Source: Gimesia chilikensis (lineage in GTDB: Bacteria > Planctomycetota > Planctomycetia > Planctomycetales > Planctomycetaceae). Taken from it: 64,000 bases of DNA. Numbering within the stretch: the first letter of the stretch is position 1; each line of letters begins with the position of its first letter. The notes beneath the pieces are model-generated. The model did not search any database. It was not told the DNA's origin and saw only the letters and a list, made by a program, of their open reading frames with translations. Of this stretch, positions 41,008 to 50,358 are shown one piece after another. The position numbers and the translations under genes were made by a program. Location of the stretch: positions 113,606-177,605 of the forward strand of contig NZ_VTSR01000010.1 in the NCBI RefSeq assembly GCF_008329715.1, read 5' to 3'.

Positions 41008-42357
41008 TCAGGTTCCAGGGGCATCGTGGGATAAAGCTTCATCCCGGGGATGATAAAACAGCGCAACAGGCAGGATTACCAGGGCCAGCACGAGGAAGAC
41101 ATGACTCATAGGCCAGTTCAGCTTGTTACAGACCATGGTAAAGAGACCGAAGAAGACCGCGGAGAGTACGATCCCCACCCAGTTGATCAGATTCATTGTA
41201 CCGATCATGCGGCCCTTCTGCGATTTGGGAGGGCGGGTTTGCAGTTCTACCTGGAGCGGGACAATAAACAGACCGGCGAAGAAACCGACGAGGGTCAACA
41301 CCGTCCGCGACATCCACTCGGCGGCGTTGAGGGGAATGAAGGCTTCCCAGAGCGAAGCATCAGTTTGTTTGACGGTTTCGAGTCCGTCTCCAGGCCCCCA
41401 CCAGCCGATCCCCGACATGAGCGCCAGGCAGAGGACCAGTCCCCAGGCGCCGACAGTGACCAGTTTGAAATTCACCCGTTTATGCGAAACACGTCCCGCG
41501 GCGACACATCCCAGCGAAATCCCAACCCCCATACAGGCCGCCATCAAGCTGGTACGACTTTCACTTAAGTGCAGTTGTCCAATCCCGAAGATATTCACCA
41601 GGGGCTGCACGATGCCCCCCACGAACCAGAAGACCGATGAAATCAGCAGTACTGACAACAGGCGACGATCCTGCAATAGCAGAGTTCGCGTCTCGGGGTT
41701 AATGCCCAGTGTCGACCAGCGAAATGGGAGCCCCGGATGCGCCACCGGCGTGCGGCGAACCCAGAAGGCAGAGATCGTGCCGATCACGGCAATCGCGATA
41801 CAGAAATAACTGGTTTTCCAGAGTGCATCGGGAAAGGCCTGCTTTACGAAGCCCGCGGAAGCCATACCGAAAATGATGGCGACGAATGTTGTCATCTGAA
41901 TCACACCGTTAGCCTGAGGCAGGTCATCGCTGCGGAGCATTTCCGGCAGGATCCCATACTTGGCAGGTCCGAAGATCGCACTCTGGGTACTGAGCAGACC
42001 GAGAACGACCAGCAGAGGCAGCAGTTGACCGGTGAAGAAGGCCGCCATCGCCAGCAGCGCAATAATGATCTCAGCTACTTTACAGGCGATGACAATCGTT
42101 CGTTTTGTGTGTCGATCGGCGTACCAGCCACCTAACCCTGAGAAGAAGACGAAGGGGAGCGCGAAGACTCCCAGTGCGATGCCCTGCTGATCTTTGGCCC
42201 CCTGCAGCGCCTGTTGCGCGCAGAACAGCAACACCAGCTGTTTATAGAGATTGTCGTTGAAGGCGCCCCAGAACTGCGTGACCGTCATCCCCCAGAACGA
42301 GGAATCATGATACAGGGATGGCAGTTCTGTTTGAGACGTCGATTCCGTTTCGGTCAC
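41008..42357 (-). CDS. MFS transporter, LplT/Aas-like
   Basis: The 449-residue protein has about 12 membrane spans. The N-terminus FWGMTVTQFWGAFNDNLYKQLVLLF is typical of the MFS group related to lysophospholipid transporter LplT and to the transporter half of fused acyltransferases. Further MFS landmarks are the loop GGWYADRHTKRT after span 2 and FGPAKYGILPEML in the middle. The role may be flipping lysophospholipid or exporting an unknown compound. The start is GTG 42357; AAGGA lies about 10 bases upstream. No acyltransferase gene sits next to it. Confidence 0.85.
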   Translation of the reverse strand: MTETESTSQTELPSLYHDSSFWGMTVTQFWGAFNDNLYKQLVLLFCAQQALQGAKDQQGIALGVFALPFVFFSGLGGWYADRHTKRTIVIACKVAEIIIALLAMAAFFTGQLLPLLVVLGLLSTQSAIFGPAKYGILPEMLRSDDLPQANGVIQMTTFVAIIFGMASAGFVKQAFPDALWKTSYFCIAIAVIGTISAFWVRRTPVAHPGLPFRWSTLGINPETRTLLLQDRRLLSVLLISSVFWFVGGIVQPLVNIFGIGQLHLSESRTSLMAACMGVGISLGCVAAGRVSHKRVNFKLVTVGAWGLVLCLALMSGIGWWGPGDGLETVKQTDASLWEAFIPLNAAEWMSRTVLTLVGFFAGLFIVPLQVELQTRPPKSQKGRMIGTMNLINWVGIVLSAVFFGLFTMVCNKLNWPMSHVFLVLALVILPVALFYHPRDEALSHDAPGT

Positions 42358-42536
42358 CAGTTACAGTCCTTGTAAAGGGGGAGCATTCAGACAACCCGGA
42401 CCCGGGTTCAAAGCAGCTAAACCATAGTGTCTGCAACGGTTTCTTACAATGTTGATTCAATGAAAGCCGGGAATCTCAACGGATTTTCACTATCCCCCAT
42501 GCGCATTTCAGTCTGCAGCACAGAGTGTGCATTCGC

Positions 42537-44105
42537 TTACTCAACCGTTGATGTTTCGGGCACTATCCCACCGGCTGCCGCGGCGGCGTTTTTAATGCGG
42601 ATGACTTTGAATTCGTCTGCCCGCTGCTTGCGGGAGAGTTGTATGATCAATCCCTGGTTCCCGGCTTCACCGTAGATCCAGAGCTCGTTGATCGCCCCGC
42701 CGGAAATACTGCGACCCACCTGTGTTGGCGCTCCCAGTGCTTTCTTAACCTGATCCCGGTTCATGCCGGCGACCACGGTACCGTTGCGAATCGCCTTGCG
42801 AATCGGGTCGTCGCGAAACTCCTTGACTTCCTGAGGATCGAGCCATTTATCTTCATGCAGCATATACCCCAGCCGCCCCAGCATGATTGCCGTTTCTGTT
42901 GATTTCGGATTCAGTTCCCAGGCCTGCAGCAGGAGTTTGACAGCCCCGGGTCTGTTCCCTGTCAGCTCCATCAGGTCGCGGGCCACACTTACGCGACCAT
43001 CCGCATCGCCAGGCTCGAGTTTCTTCCGACGGGCTTCCACCCAGTTTTCCAGCGTTTGCTTCGCTTTGGTCTGATCACCGCGCTGCTGGTATTCTTTCGC
43101 CAGATCCAGAACGTATTGTCGGGGGAGTTCGTCAATCCGATGGAAGTCAAAGCTGAGCTGCATCTGCTCATACTGTCTGGCAAGATCCGGTCGTTCGGGC
43201 AGCTGTTTTTTTATATCTGCGGCGATTTTAAAGCCGTTACTTCCCCCTTCTGCGAGTCCTTTGAGAATCTGATCGAGCACAATCTGTGAATAGAACCAGC
43301 GGATCATCCGCTGCCGCTGCTCCGGGGTCGCTTTTTGAAATTCGGCCACCTGGTCTGCAAGATAGCGTTTGCGTTCGGCAGGCTGATCGGCTTTGAGCGG
43401 GGTAATACTTTTGGGAAACAGTTTGATCAGCTGCGCGCGGACGGGATCCGCATTGGAACCTTTCTGTTTTTTCAGCTGTTCCCATTCGAGAACCAGGGCT
43501 TCGTGCCGATAGGCCTCTGCCAGACGGGGATCCAGTTTGAACTCCTGTGCCTTCTCAGCCAGTTTCATCAGGTTCTCCGGCTGCTTGACCCGCAGTTGGC
43601 TGTATTCAGCTTCGACGCCTCGGCGAAATGCATTGAGTGCTTTCTGTTTGAGTTCCTCGTCCTTATAAAACTCGGCCCGCTGCTGCCCCCATTTTGCAAG
43701 TTCATACCAGTCGCGGGGATCACTCAAATCGATTTTGGATTGTTCGGTAACGAAATGCTCCAGGTCGCCCGGTAATTTTTTGAGCGATGTGATCTTAAAC
43801 AGCAGCCGTCCGTTCTCGCGGGCCAGTTGACCGGTCACTTCCACGTTCTGAAAGCTATCGTCCAGCCGGGGCACCTTCCCGGCAAAGTAGAAGGGGATCG
43901 GGCAGTTACGGAACCGCATCGAGAGCGAGTTGTACGTTGAAACGCGTCCTTCCAGCGTCTGCGTCACGCCCAGCAGTTTATTCCATTGTTCGCGCTGACT
44001 CACAAAGTTCTGGATACTGCGGTCGGCGGCGAAGACATCACCGGTGCCGATCAACGGCAGGCAGAACAGAAACAGACAGCAGGTGCGTATCAGGCGTTGT
44101 ATCAC
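42537..44105 (-). CDS. Exported helical protein with SmpA/OmlA-like C-terminal motif
   Basis: The 522-residue protein has a signal peptide (CCLFLFCLPLIGTG, about 9-22). The first ~130 residues are beta-rich and the middle (about 150-420) is helical with TPR-like pairs. Near residues 445-520, GMNRDQVKKALGAPTQV then ELWIYGEAG resembles the SmpA/OmlA (BamE-like) fold, which in proteobacteria is a lipoprotein of the outer-membrane assembly machine. The start is GTG 44105, overlapping the upstream gene's stop by four bases (GTGA), so the two are coupled. Function is unknown; an envelope role is inferred. Confidence 0.65.
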   Translation of the reverse strand: MIQRLIRTCCLFLFCLPLIGTGDVFAADRSIQNFVSQREQWNKLLGVTQTLEGRVSTYNSLSMRFRNCPIPFYFAGKVPRLDDSFQNVEVTGQLARENGRLLFKITSLKKLPGDLEHFVTEQSKIDLSDPRDWYELAKWGQQRAEFYKDEELKQKALNAFRRGVEAEYSQLRVKQPENLMKLAEKAQEFKLDPRLAEAYRHEALVLEWEQLKKQKGSNADPVRAQLIKLFPKSITPLKADQPAERKRYLADQVAEFQKATPEQRQRMIRWFYSQIVLDQILKGLAEGGSNGFKIAADIKKQLPERPDLARQYEQMQLSFDFHRIDELPRQYVLDLAKEYQQRGDQTKAKQTLENWVEARRKKLEPGDADGRVSVARDLMELTGNRPGAVKLLLQAWELNPKSTETAIMLGRLGYMLHEDKWLDPQEVKEFRDDPIRKAIRNGTVVAGMNRDQVKKALGAPTQVGRSISGGAINELWIYGEAGNQGLIIQLSRKQRADEFKVIRIKNAAAAAGGIVPETSTVE

Positions 44106-45241
44106 AGGGCACGCTCCAGAAATAAAGTTTGTTGCTTGAGCAGTTTTTCGACGTGACCCCGGTCGTGATATTCGTCGAAGGGAATGCCCAGTTGCTCATA
44201 CAGATTCAGGTGTGACCAGAGAAATGCGGTTTTGCCGTCGAGCAGAATCACTCCGGACGCAGGCTGATTCTTATCCTGTTCAAAGGCCTTCATCTGCGCG
44301 GCAAAAATCAGCGGCTCACCGGGGTGCCTTTCGACATACTCACGAAATGACGGATCAGCCAGATCCAGATTCAACGTGTATTCATCCAGCATCACCGGAA
44401 AATTGAGCCGGTACCGAGGTCCTGCTTCCTCTTTACTGGAGGAGACGGGAGAGAGCGTAGTTTCAAACAGGAGCCAGCTGCCTTCATAACGGATGTCAAA
44501 CAGGGACTGCCAGCCTTTGAGATCCTGTTCCTTGATCTGAGTGACCGCTTCTTCAGCGATGTCAAACAGCGGAGCCCCCGCCTGGCGGTTCAGTGCTTCC
44601 AGTTCCCGCGCGGTCTGCTGCACGTCGAATGCCTGCCGGTCATGCCTGCCCAGTATATCCACGGCTTCTGACGCCTGTTGATATGCACTGTTCGCCCCGA
44701 CCAGATCTCCCTCTTCCAGCAGTTGCTGCCCGGCTTCGGATGCGGTTTTCAGCGTGACCTCGGCTTTCTCAATCTGACGGCTGTGCCAGATGCCATAACT
44801 GGTGACTCCAATGATCAACACGATCCCCGCCAGGATCGCCCGGAATGGTGTGATCAGCCGGGTACGCGGGGGTGGCAGTTCAAAGGGTGAGAGCTCGGCC
44901 TGAGCGGGCTGACCGTTGTCTGCAGCCTGGACTTTACGGGTCGCCTGTTTCTGCTGGCGTTTCTCCCGCAGGCGTGTCACCAGCGGGGAATTCAAAACGT
45001 ATTCCGTAATCCGCTGCTGGGTCGGAATCTTCTTCTTTTTCTTCCGTGACTGAAGCGGGGGATAAGTATTACGAGGCAGAATAAAATAGCTTTCGCCGCA
45101 CTGCTGGCAGGTATGCCTGTAGGGGGCCTTGCGCCGATATCCGGAAAGACTCACGCCACAGACGCAGACGATCTCATACGGCTCCGGTATATCTTCTTCG
45201 CGACGCTTTGCCTTCGACGGATTTTTCAGCCAGTGTGCCAT
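44102..45241 (-). CDS. Zinc-ribbon membrane protein of unknown function
   Basis: From ATG 45241 the protein has 379 residues. It starts with a zinc-ribbon-like pair of CxC/CxxC motifs (CVCG near residue 25, then CQQCG near 45), a basic stretch, and one membrane span (ILAGIVLIIGVTSYGIW, about 145-161). The C-terminal ~210 residues lie across the membrane and match nothing I know; LFDIAEEAVTQIKEQDLKGW and ETTLSPVSSS are visible. GTG 45364, ATG 45295 and ATG 45241 are all in frame, none with a clear ribosome-binding site; I chose the one just before the conserved ribbon. Coupled to the downstream exported protein. Confidence 0.6.
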   Translation of the reverse strand: MAHWLKNPSKAKRREEDIPEPYEIVCVCGVSLSGYRRKAPYRHTCQQCGESYFILPRNTYPPLQSRKKKKKIPTQQRITEYVLNSPLVTRLREKRQQKQATRKVQAADNGQPAQAELSPFELPPPRTRLITPFRAILAGIVLIIGVTSYGIWHSRQIEKAEVTLKTASEAGQQLLEEGDLVGANSAYQQASEAVDILGRHDRQAFDVQQTARELEALNRQAGAPLFDIAEEAVTQIKEQDLKGWQSLFDIRYEGSWLLFETTLSPVSSSKEEAGPRYRLNFPVMLDEYTLNLDLADPSFREYVERHPGEPLIFAAQMKAFEQDKNQPASGVILLDGKTAFLWSHLNLYEQLGIPFDEYHDRGHVEKLLKQQTLFLERAL

Positions 45242-45670
45242 ATAACCGGTACCATTTGCGAGACAGGCCCCAGGAACCTGCCGTGTCGCCGTCATGGAAT
45301 GGAGAGTGCGAATCAGAATTGAAACAGTCGTAACCATTATAGACATCCCGGCTGCCGATGTCACAGGACTCTGTAGAAGAGAGCGGTTTCACGACCATTT
45401 TTGTCTGAAATTCCGGAAATGCGGCGAAAAACCAGCGGGCTGAGAATACCTACAATCGTCATTTTCGCGCCGAGTTACCTGACACTTTTATTTCAGAGAA
45501 ATCCCTCCATTTGTGCAGGTGCCAAAGTTTGACCGACCTCTGTTTCTGAGGTATATGCCAGTAGAAATTGTATGTTTCTTTTTTGAATCATCGTCACATT
45601 TGAACTCTCTGGTCACTGCGACAGCTACGTTCCCCGCCGTACCAGCCACGTGTTTTTTTGGAGTAGCAGG
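45242..45670. other. Intergenic region between divergent genes
   Basis: About 430 bases (fewer if the zinc-ribbon gene starts further upstream). It probably holds the promoters of both divergent genes. The only clear element is the ribosome-binding site of the coiled-coil gene, GGAG at about 45659-45662. No hairpin or repeat stood out by eye. Confidence 0.45.
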
Positions 45671-48600
45671 ATGTTAACGACCTCATCCACAGCCTCTCAG
45701 TCAGGGCAGCAGACGAGCACCTCAGGGCTCGAAATCTGCCTCGTGCCATTAACTCATCGCATTGCTCCAGTCAAGCTGACCACCGGTGAATATCTGATCG
45801 GTTCAGGGTCGGAATGCGCAGTCCGGCTGGAAGTACCGGGAATTGCTCCGGAACACTGTCGGCTGACAATCACCGATTTTGACGCGACGATCGAAGCCAT
45901 CGATTACCGACTGTGGGTTAATGAACGTCCCATTCGACGACTGACATTGACGCAGGGCATGAAGCTTCTCATTGGCCCCGTGAAGTTCGAGGTCGAATCA
46001 ATCGAAGAAGTGACTCCCGTCGCACAGCCAGAAAAAAAGTCAGCGCCCGTTAATGCGCCGGCTGCTACGCGTACCCAGATCGAGATCCCGGAAGAACTGC
46101 GTGCCCTGGCCGCGTTCCAGAAACAGCTCGAAGAACGTCAGCAACTCCTGAAACAGATCGAACAGGAACAGGTTGCCCTGCAGCAGGAAATGCAGGCACA
46201 GGAAGCGGAACTGGAACAGTTGCAGGAACGCTTCACCCTGCAGCCCCCTGCTCCGCCCGAACCGGCGCCCCGCTCTGCAGAACAGGAAGACTCAATCCGT
46301 TCTTTTGATGCAGCGATCCTGGAACTGGATCAGAAACTGCAGCAGCTGGAACTTCTCAAAGACGATGTGGCTGAAGAACAGCAGCAGATCATCGTCGGTC
46401 AGCGACAACTGGAAGGTCAGCACCAACGATTACAGCGTCTGCAACAGAATCTGCAAGCCGAACGAAACAATATCACTGCGGAACAGCGCGCCCTGGTCGC
46501 AGCCTGGATTGATCTGGAACAGGCGCAGACCGCCGATCGGTCTGAGCAGGAAACCGAACGTGCCTGGCTGGAAGCAGATCAGTCTGCCCAACAGCACTCG
46601 ACAGCCGCCGTCATCGAGATTGAGCGGGCCCTCAGAAACTGGGAACAGGATCTGGCAGAACAGCACAACCAGCTGAATACCCGGGCAGAAGATCTGGAAC
46701 AGCGTCAGCAGGAACTGGAATCGAAACAACAGGCCTTGACAGAGCAGCAGCAGAACCTCGACGTCGCCCAGCAGAGCATAGTTGACCAGAGTGCGCTGCA
46801 ACAGAAGCTGGAAACAGAACGGGAACAACTGCAACAGGAACGGGAGTCCCTGGAAACCGCGCGGCAGGAATTAGCAGCGCAGCAGTCCCGAGTGGAGGCA
46901 GAAACAGAGGCCTGCACGCAGCAGCAACAGGAATTGCAGTCACAACGTGAAGCCTTCGATCAGAAATCAGCGGCTCTGGAAGAGTTGCAAACCGAACTCT
47001 CCCGGCAGCAGGAAGAACTGACGGCCCAGCAGTCAGAACTCGAGCAGCGTCAGGTGGCTCTGGAGTCTCAGGTTGAGGAACTGTCAGCAGAGCGGTCTCA
47101 ACTCGAAACGCAGCAGGCAGAGCTGGCCACACAGACGGAACAGCTGAAAGCCGAGCAGAGTGAATTCGAAAACGAAAAACTCGAGTGGGATAATGCCCGT
47201 ACCAAACTGGAACAGGAACAACGCGAGCTGGAAGGAGCTCGCGCTGAGCTGGATGATCAGCGTACCGAACTCACACAGAGAAGTGAAGAACTCGACCAGT
47301 TACAGCAAAAGCTGACGACACAGGAACAACAGTTGACCGACCGCGAAACAGAACTGAATCAATCAGAGGCGGAGCTGGAATCGAAACAATCTGCGGTCGA
47401 GCTGAAACAAAGCGAACTGGAGACGACTCAAAGCTCCAGCGAGGAAGAACGGGCCGCAATCGTTCGGGACCGTGAAGAGCTGGAAGTTGAGCGAGAGAAA
47501 CTACAGCAGGCACAGTCTACGCTGGATCAGCAACAGGATGAAATCGAGCGTCAGAAATTCGAATTGTCTGAGCGTGAGTCTGAACTGGAAGCACGGCGGC
47601 AGGAACTTGAACAACTACAGACCAGCCTGGAAGCGCAGCAGTCTTCCCTGGAAACCGCACAGACAGAATTAGAGAACACGCAGGCCGAACTCGCCCAGTC
47701 ACAGGTAGCGCTGGAAACAGAACGAACCGAACTCGACGAAGCCCGTACCGAACTGGAACGTACCAGATCCGGCTTACAGGATCAGGGGGAATTAGAAACA
47801 CGCGAGCAGGCGTTAGCAGAACGGGAAGCTCGCATTGCAGAGCAGGAACAGGAACTTGCAAAACTGATCAGCGAGCAGAAGCAACGCGCTGAGCAACCAG
47901 AGAGTGAGCTGGACAGCGATGTCGTGGATACGACTGCAACAGAGAAACTGGCGATTGAGCGTGACGAACTGGAACAGCTGCGATCGGATCTGGAACAGCG
48001 TGCAGCCAAGCTCACAGAACGGGAAACCGAACTGGAAGAACTCACTCAGAGCCAGGAACAGTTAAAGACTGCCCAGGAAACGTTGCAGGCAGGTGAAACC
48101 CGGTTACAGGAAGCTCAGACGGATCTCGAAGAACAACAGGCACAGTTGAGTGCGCGAGAGCGACAACTGGCAGAACGCGAAGCCGAACTCGCACAGCGGG
48201 AAACCGAACAGGAAACGCTCACCCAGAACCAGCAAGAGCTGAAGGCGGCCCAGGAAGCTTTGCAGGCGGATGAAAGCCGATTACAGCAGGCCCAGGCTGA
48301 ACTCGGAGAACACGAGGAACAGCTGAATGAGCGGGAACGGCAACTGGCAGACCGGGAAGCTGAACTTGCGGAACGCGAACAGGAACTGACAGACAATCAG
48401 CAGGCGTACGATGAAGAACAGTCGACGATCGCTCAACTGGCTACAGAGCGGGAACAGTTAATGCTGGATCGTGATCAGCTGGAGATTGATCGCGACGAGA
48501 TCAGCCGTCAGCGGGATGATCTGGAAACACAGCAGATCCAGATCGAAAAAGATCGCGGGCAACTGGACGATCGGGAACATATCGTCGAACTGCGGGAGCA

Positions 48601-49816
48601 ACAGTTGAATGAACGCGAGAGCCTGATGGCGGAAGTGGGACTCCCTGCCGGCGGGATGGATGATCATACCGTCGCAGATCCTGAATCAGCAGCGCTGACA
48701 GAAACAGACACCGCTCAGCCAGCCCCGTCTGAAACAGAAGCACCTCAAGCGACCGGTTCTCTGCTGGAATCATTCTTGAGTCAGCCGGATGAGACACCCG
48801 AGCCGGAACCAGTTTCTGAACCAGAATCAAAACCGGAAGAGGGTGTGACACTGCAGACAAGCCGGCTGCTGAGCATGTTCTCGCGCGAGACTCCTGCAGA
48901 ACCGGAAGTCACTCCTGAAGACCACGCCACTCCGGACATGGAGCATACTGAGTCAGCAGAAACGCAGTCTGCTAATGAGTCGACGGCAGCCGAAACCTCT
49001 CCTGCTCCGCACGCAGAAGAGGAAGAAAACTCGATTGCAGCCTACATGGAAAAACTGCTGGAGCGATCACGCTCCAAGGCCCCTGGTTCACAACCGAGTC
49101 AGAAACAATCCGGGTCAGCAAAGCCGGCTGGCGCGACGCATCAACCGGGAGCCGGTATGATGCAAGACCAGCATGCCACCGGCCCTCAGTTGTCGATGGA
49201 AGAAAAACTGGCGACGCTGAACCAGGCACCCACGCACTCCCAGGATCGCGATGCGGTTCGTGATGCGATGAACTCATTCCGTGATGTGGCCAACTATTCC
49301 GCCCGCATGGCGATCGCCCGGCATTCAATGAAACACCAGAAAACGGATCTACTCTTCAAAGGAATTCTGACCGGTGTCTGTGTGCTGACAACCCTGATTA
49401 TTTTCGCAGAGTCGATCTGGGGGTCTAATACACTGGGAATCATTAAATGGGCAGCGCTGGCTGTGAGCATTACTTCGTCTGCACAGTTCCTGCGTGGCCT
49501 GCTGCAGGCCAAACGACTGTTCCCCGATAAATCGAAGCTGGAGTCCAGTACTGAAGACGAACAAGTCCATCCCCAGGCAGTCACGGAACTTGAGGCAGCT
49601 GCAGAACTCGTGGATTTTCAGGATGAACAGGAGGTTTCAGCAGAGAGTAATTCATTTTCTGCCGACGAAGAACCATTGTCAGCAGATGAGGAAGAACTAC
49701 AATCACTGGAAGCACAACTGCTGGAAAATGCCCGCCGTAAGCGGAGAACTCCCCGGGCCGATGCGGATCACGAATTGCAGGATCAGCCTGATTTTGAAAC
49801 GGATGCAGAACCATAA
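45671..49816 (+). CDS. Giant FHA-domain coiled-coil membrane protein
   Basis: The start is ATG 45671, with GGAG 8-9 bases upstream, giving 1381 residues. Residues ~20-112 form an FHA-like domain (GEYLIGSGSECAVRLEV; EHCRLTI; GPVKFEV). Residues ~135-1000 are a near-continuous coiled coil very rich in Glu, Gln and Leu, with repeated units such as REAELAQRE and ERERQLADREAEL. Residues ~1000-1220 are acidic and Pro-rich, probably disordered. Two membrane spans lie at about 1229-1251 and 1257-1277, and the tail is acidic. By eye the FHA lacks the Arg and Ser that contact phosphothreonine. A structural or scaffolding role at the membrane is possible; no homologue with known function is recognised. 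Confidence 0.75.
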   Translation: MLTTSSTASQSGQQTSTSGLEICLVPLTHRIAPVKLTTGEYLIGSGSECAVRLEVPGIAPEHCRLTITDFDATIEAIDYRLWVNERPIRRLTLTQGMKLLIGPVKFEVESIEEVTPVAQPEKKSAPVNAPAATRTQIEIPEELRALAAFQKQLEERQQLLKQIEQEQVALQQEMQAQEAELEQLQERFTLQPPAPPEPAPRSAEQEDSIRSFDAAILELDQKLQQLELLKDDVAEEQQQIIVGQRQLEGQHQRLQRLQQNLQAERNNITAEQRALVAAWIDLEQAQTADRSEQETERAWLEADQSAQQHSTAAVIEIERALRNWEQDLAEQHNQLNTRAEDLEQRQQELESKQQALTEQQQNLDVAQQSIVDQSALQQKLETEREQLQQERESLETARQELAAQQSRVEAETEACTQQQQELQSQREAFDQKSAALEELQTELSRQQEELTAQQSELEQRQVALESQVEELSAERSQLETQQAELATQTEQLKAEQSEFENEKLEWDNARTKLEQEQRELEGARAELDDQRTELTQRSEELDQLQQKLTTQEQQLTDRETELNQSEAELESKQSAVELKQSELETTQSSSEEERAAIVRDREELEVEREKLQQAQSTLDQQQDEIERQKFELSERESELEARRQELEQLQTSLEAQQSSLETAQTELENTQAELAQSQVALETERTELDEARTELERTRSGLQDQGELETREQALAEREARIAEQEQELAKLISEQKQRAEQPESELDSDVVDTTATEKLAIERDELEQLRSDLEQRAAKLTERETELEELTQSQEQLKTAQETLQAGETRLQEAQTDLEEQQAQLSARERQLAEREAELAQRETEQETLTQNQQELKAAQEALQADESRLQQAQAELGEHEEQLNERERQLADREAELAEREQELTDNQQAYDEEQSTIAQLATEREQLMLDRDQLEIDRDEISRQRDDLETQQIQIEKDRGQLDDREHIVELREQQLNERESLMAEVGLPAGGMDDHTVADPESAALTETDTAQPAPSETEAPQATGSLLESFLSQPDETPEPEPVSEPESKPEEGVTLQTSRLLSMFSRETPAEPEVTPEDHATPDMEHTESAETQSANESTAAETSPAPHAEEEENSIAAYMEKLLERSRSKAPGSQPSQKQSGSAKPAGATHQPGAGMMQDQHATGPQLSMEEKLATLNQAPTHSQDRDAVRDAMNSFRDVANYSARMAIARHSMKHQKTDLLFKGILTGVCVLTTLIIFAESIWGSNTLGIIKWAALAVSITSSAQFLRGLLQAKRLFPDKSKLESSTEDEQVHPQAVTELEAAAELVDFQDEQEVSAESNSFSADEEPLSADEEELQSLEAQLLENARRKRRTPRADADHELQDQPDFETDAEP

Positions 49817-49860
49817 CCAGTCCCCACAAGACAACACGAAACAGGAGGCGTATTAGATAC

Positions 49861-50319
49861 ATGATTTTGTTCTGGTGCGTCTCTTTTTTCATTGCCGTCT
49901 GGCTCGGCATCATAGGGGTGAATTCCCTGACTTCCCCACCTGACAACCTGGGAGTTAACGATGGTAAACTCAGCCCCTGTCCGGAATCTCCGAACTGCGT
50001 CTGTTCCTGCGACTCCTCAGAAATACATACCATCGCCCCCCTGGAGTTTACCGATTCCCCGGCCCAGGCGCGTGAGCGACTGCTGTCAGTCCTGGCTGAA
50101 TTTCCCGGCTGTCAGATTGTGACGGGAGACGAGAACTATCTACGGGCGGAATTTCGTACACGCTGGCTACGGTTTGTCGATGATGTTGAGTTCCTGATCG
50201 AACCAGGTCAGAATGTGATCCAGGTGCGATCCGCATCACGCATCGGTTATTCCGACCTTGGGACCAACCGCGAGCGAATTGAGACGATTCGCCAGAAGTT
50301 CGCGGCGACCGCACCTTAA
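49861..50319 (+). CDS. DUF1499 domain protein
   Basis: The 152-residue protein has an N-terminal hydrophobic anchor (ILFWCVSFFIAVWLGIIGV) and the DUF1499 signature LSPCPESPNCVCS with its Cys residues at about 40-48, followed by FPGCQIVTGDENYLRAEFRT and FLIEPGQNVIQVRSASRIGYSD. Function of the family is not established. It starts 44 bases behind the coiled-coil gene and 39 bases before epmA, all on one strand, so read-through transcription is plausible. No strong ribosome-binding site: GGAGGCG lies ~10-16 bases before the ATG. Confidence 0.87.
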   Translation: MILFWCVSFFIAVWLGIIGVNSLTSPPDNLGVNDGKLSPCPESPNCVCSCDSSEIHTIAPLEFTDSPAQARERLLSVLAEFPGCQIVTGDENYLRAEFRTRWLRFVDDVEFLIEPGQNVIQVRSASRIGYSDLGTNRERIETIRQKFAATAP

Positions 50320-50358
50320 CCAGATTCGAAACCAGGCACCTGCCATCTGAGGCCCGCT

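Noticed and set aside
46632..48396. Pro/Ala/Val- and Ser-rich minus-strand frames
   Set aside because: They are the complement of the Glu/Gln-rich coiled-coil codons and have no independent features.
45671..49816. Coiled-coil gene as a myosin/SMC-type ATPase
   Set aside because: No Walker motifs or hinge domain; only FHA, coil and membrane spans are visible.
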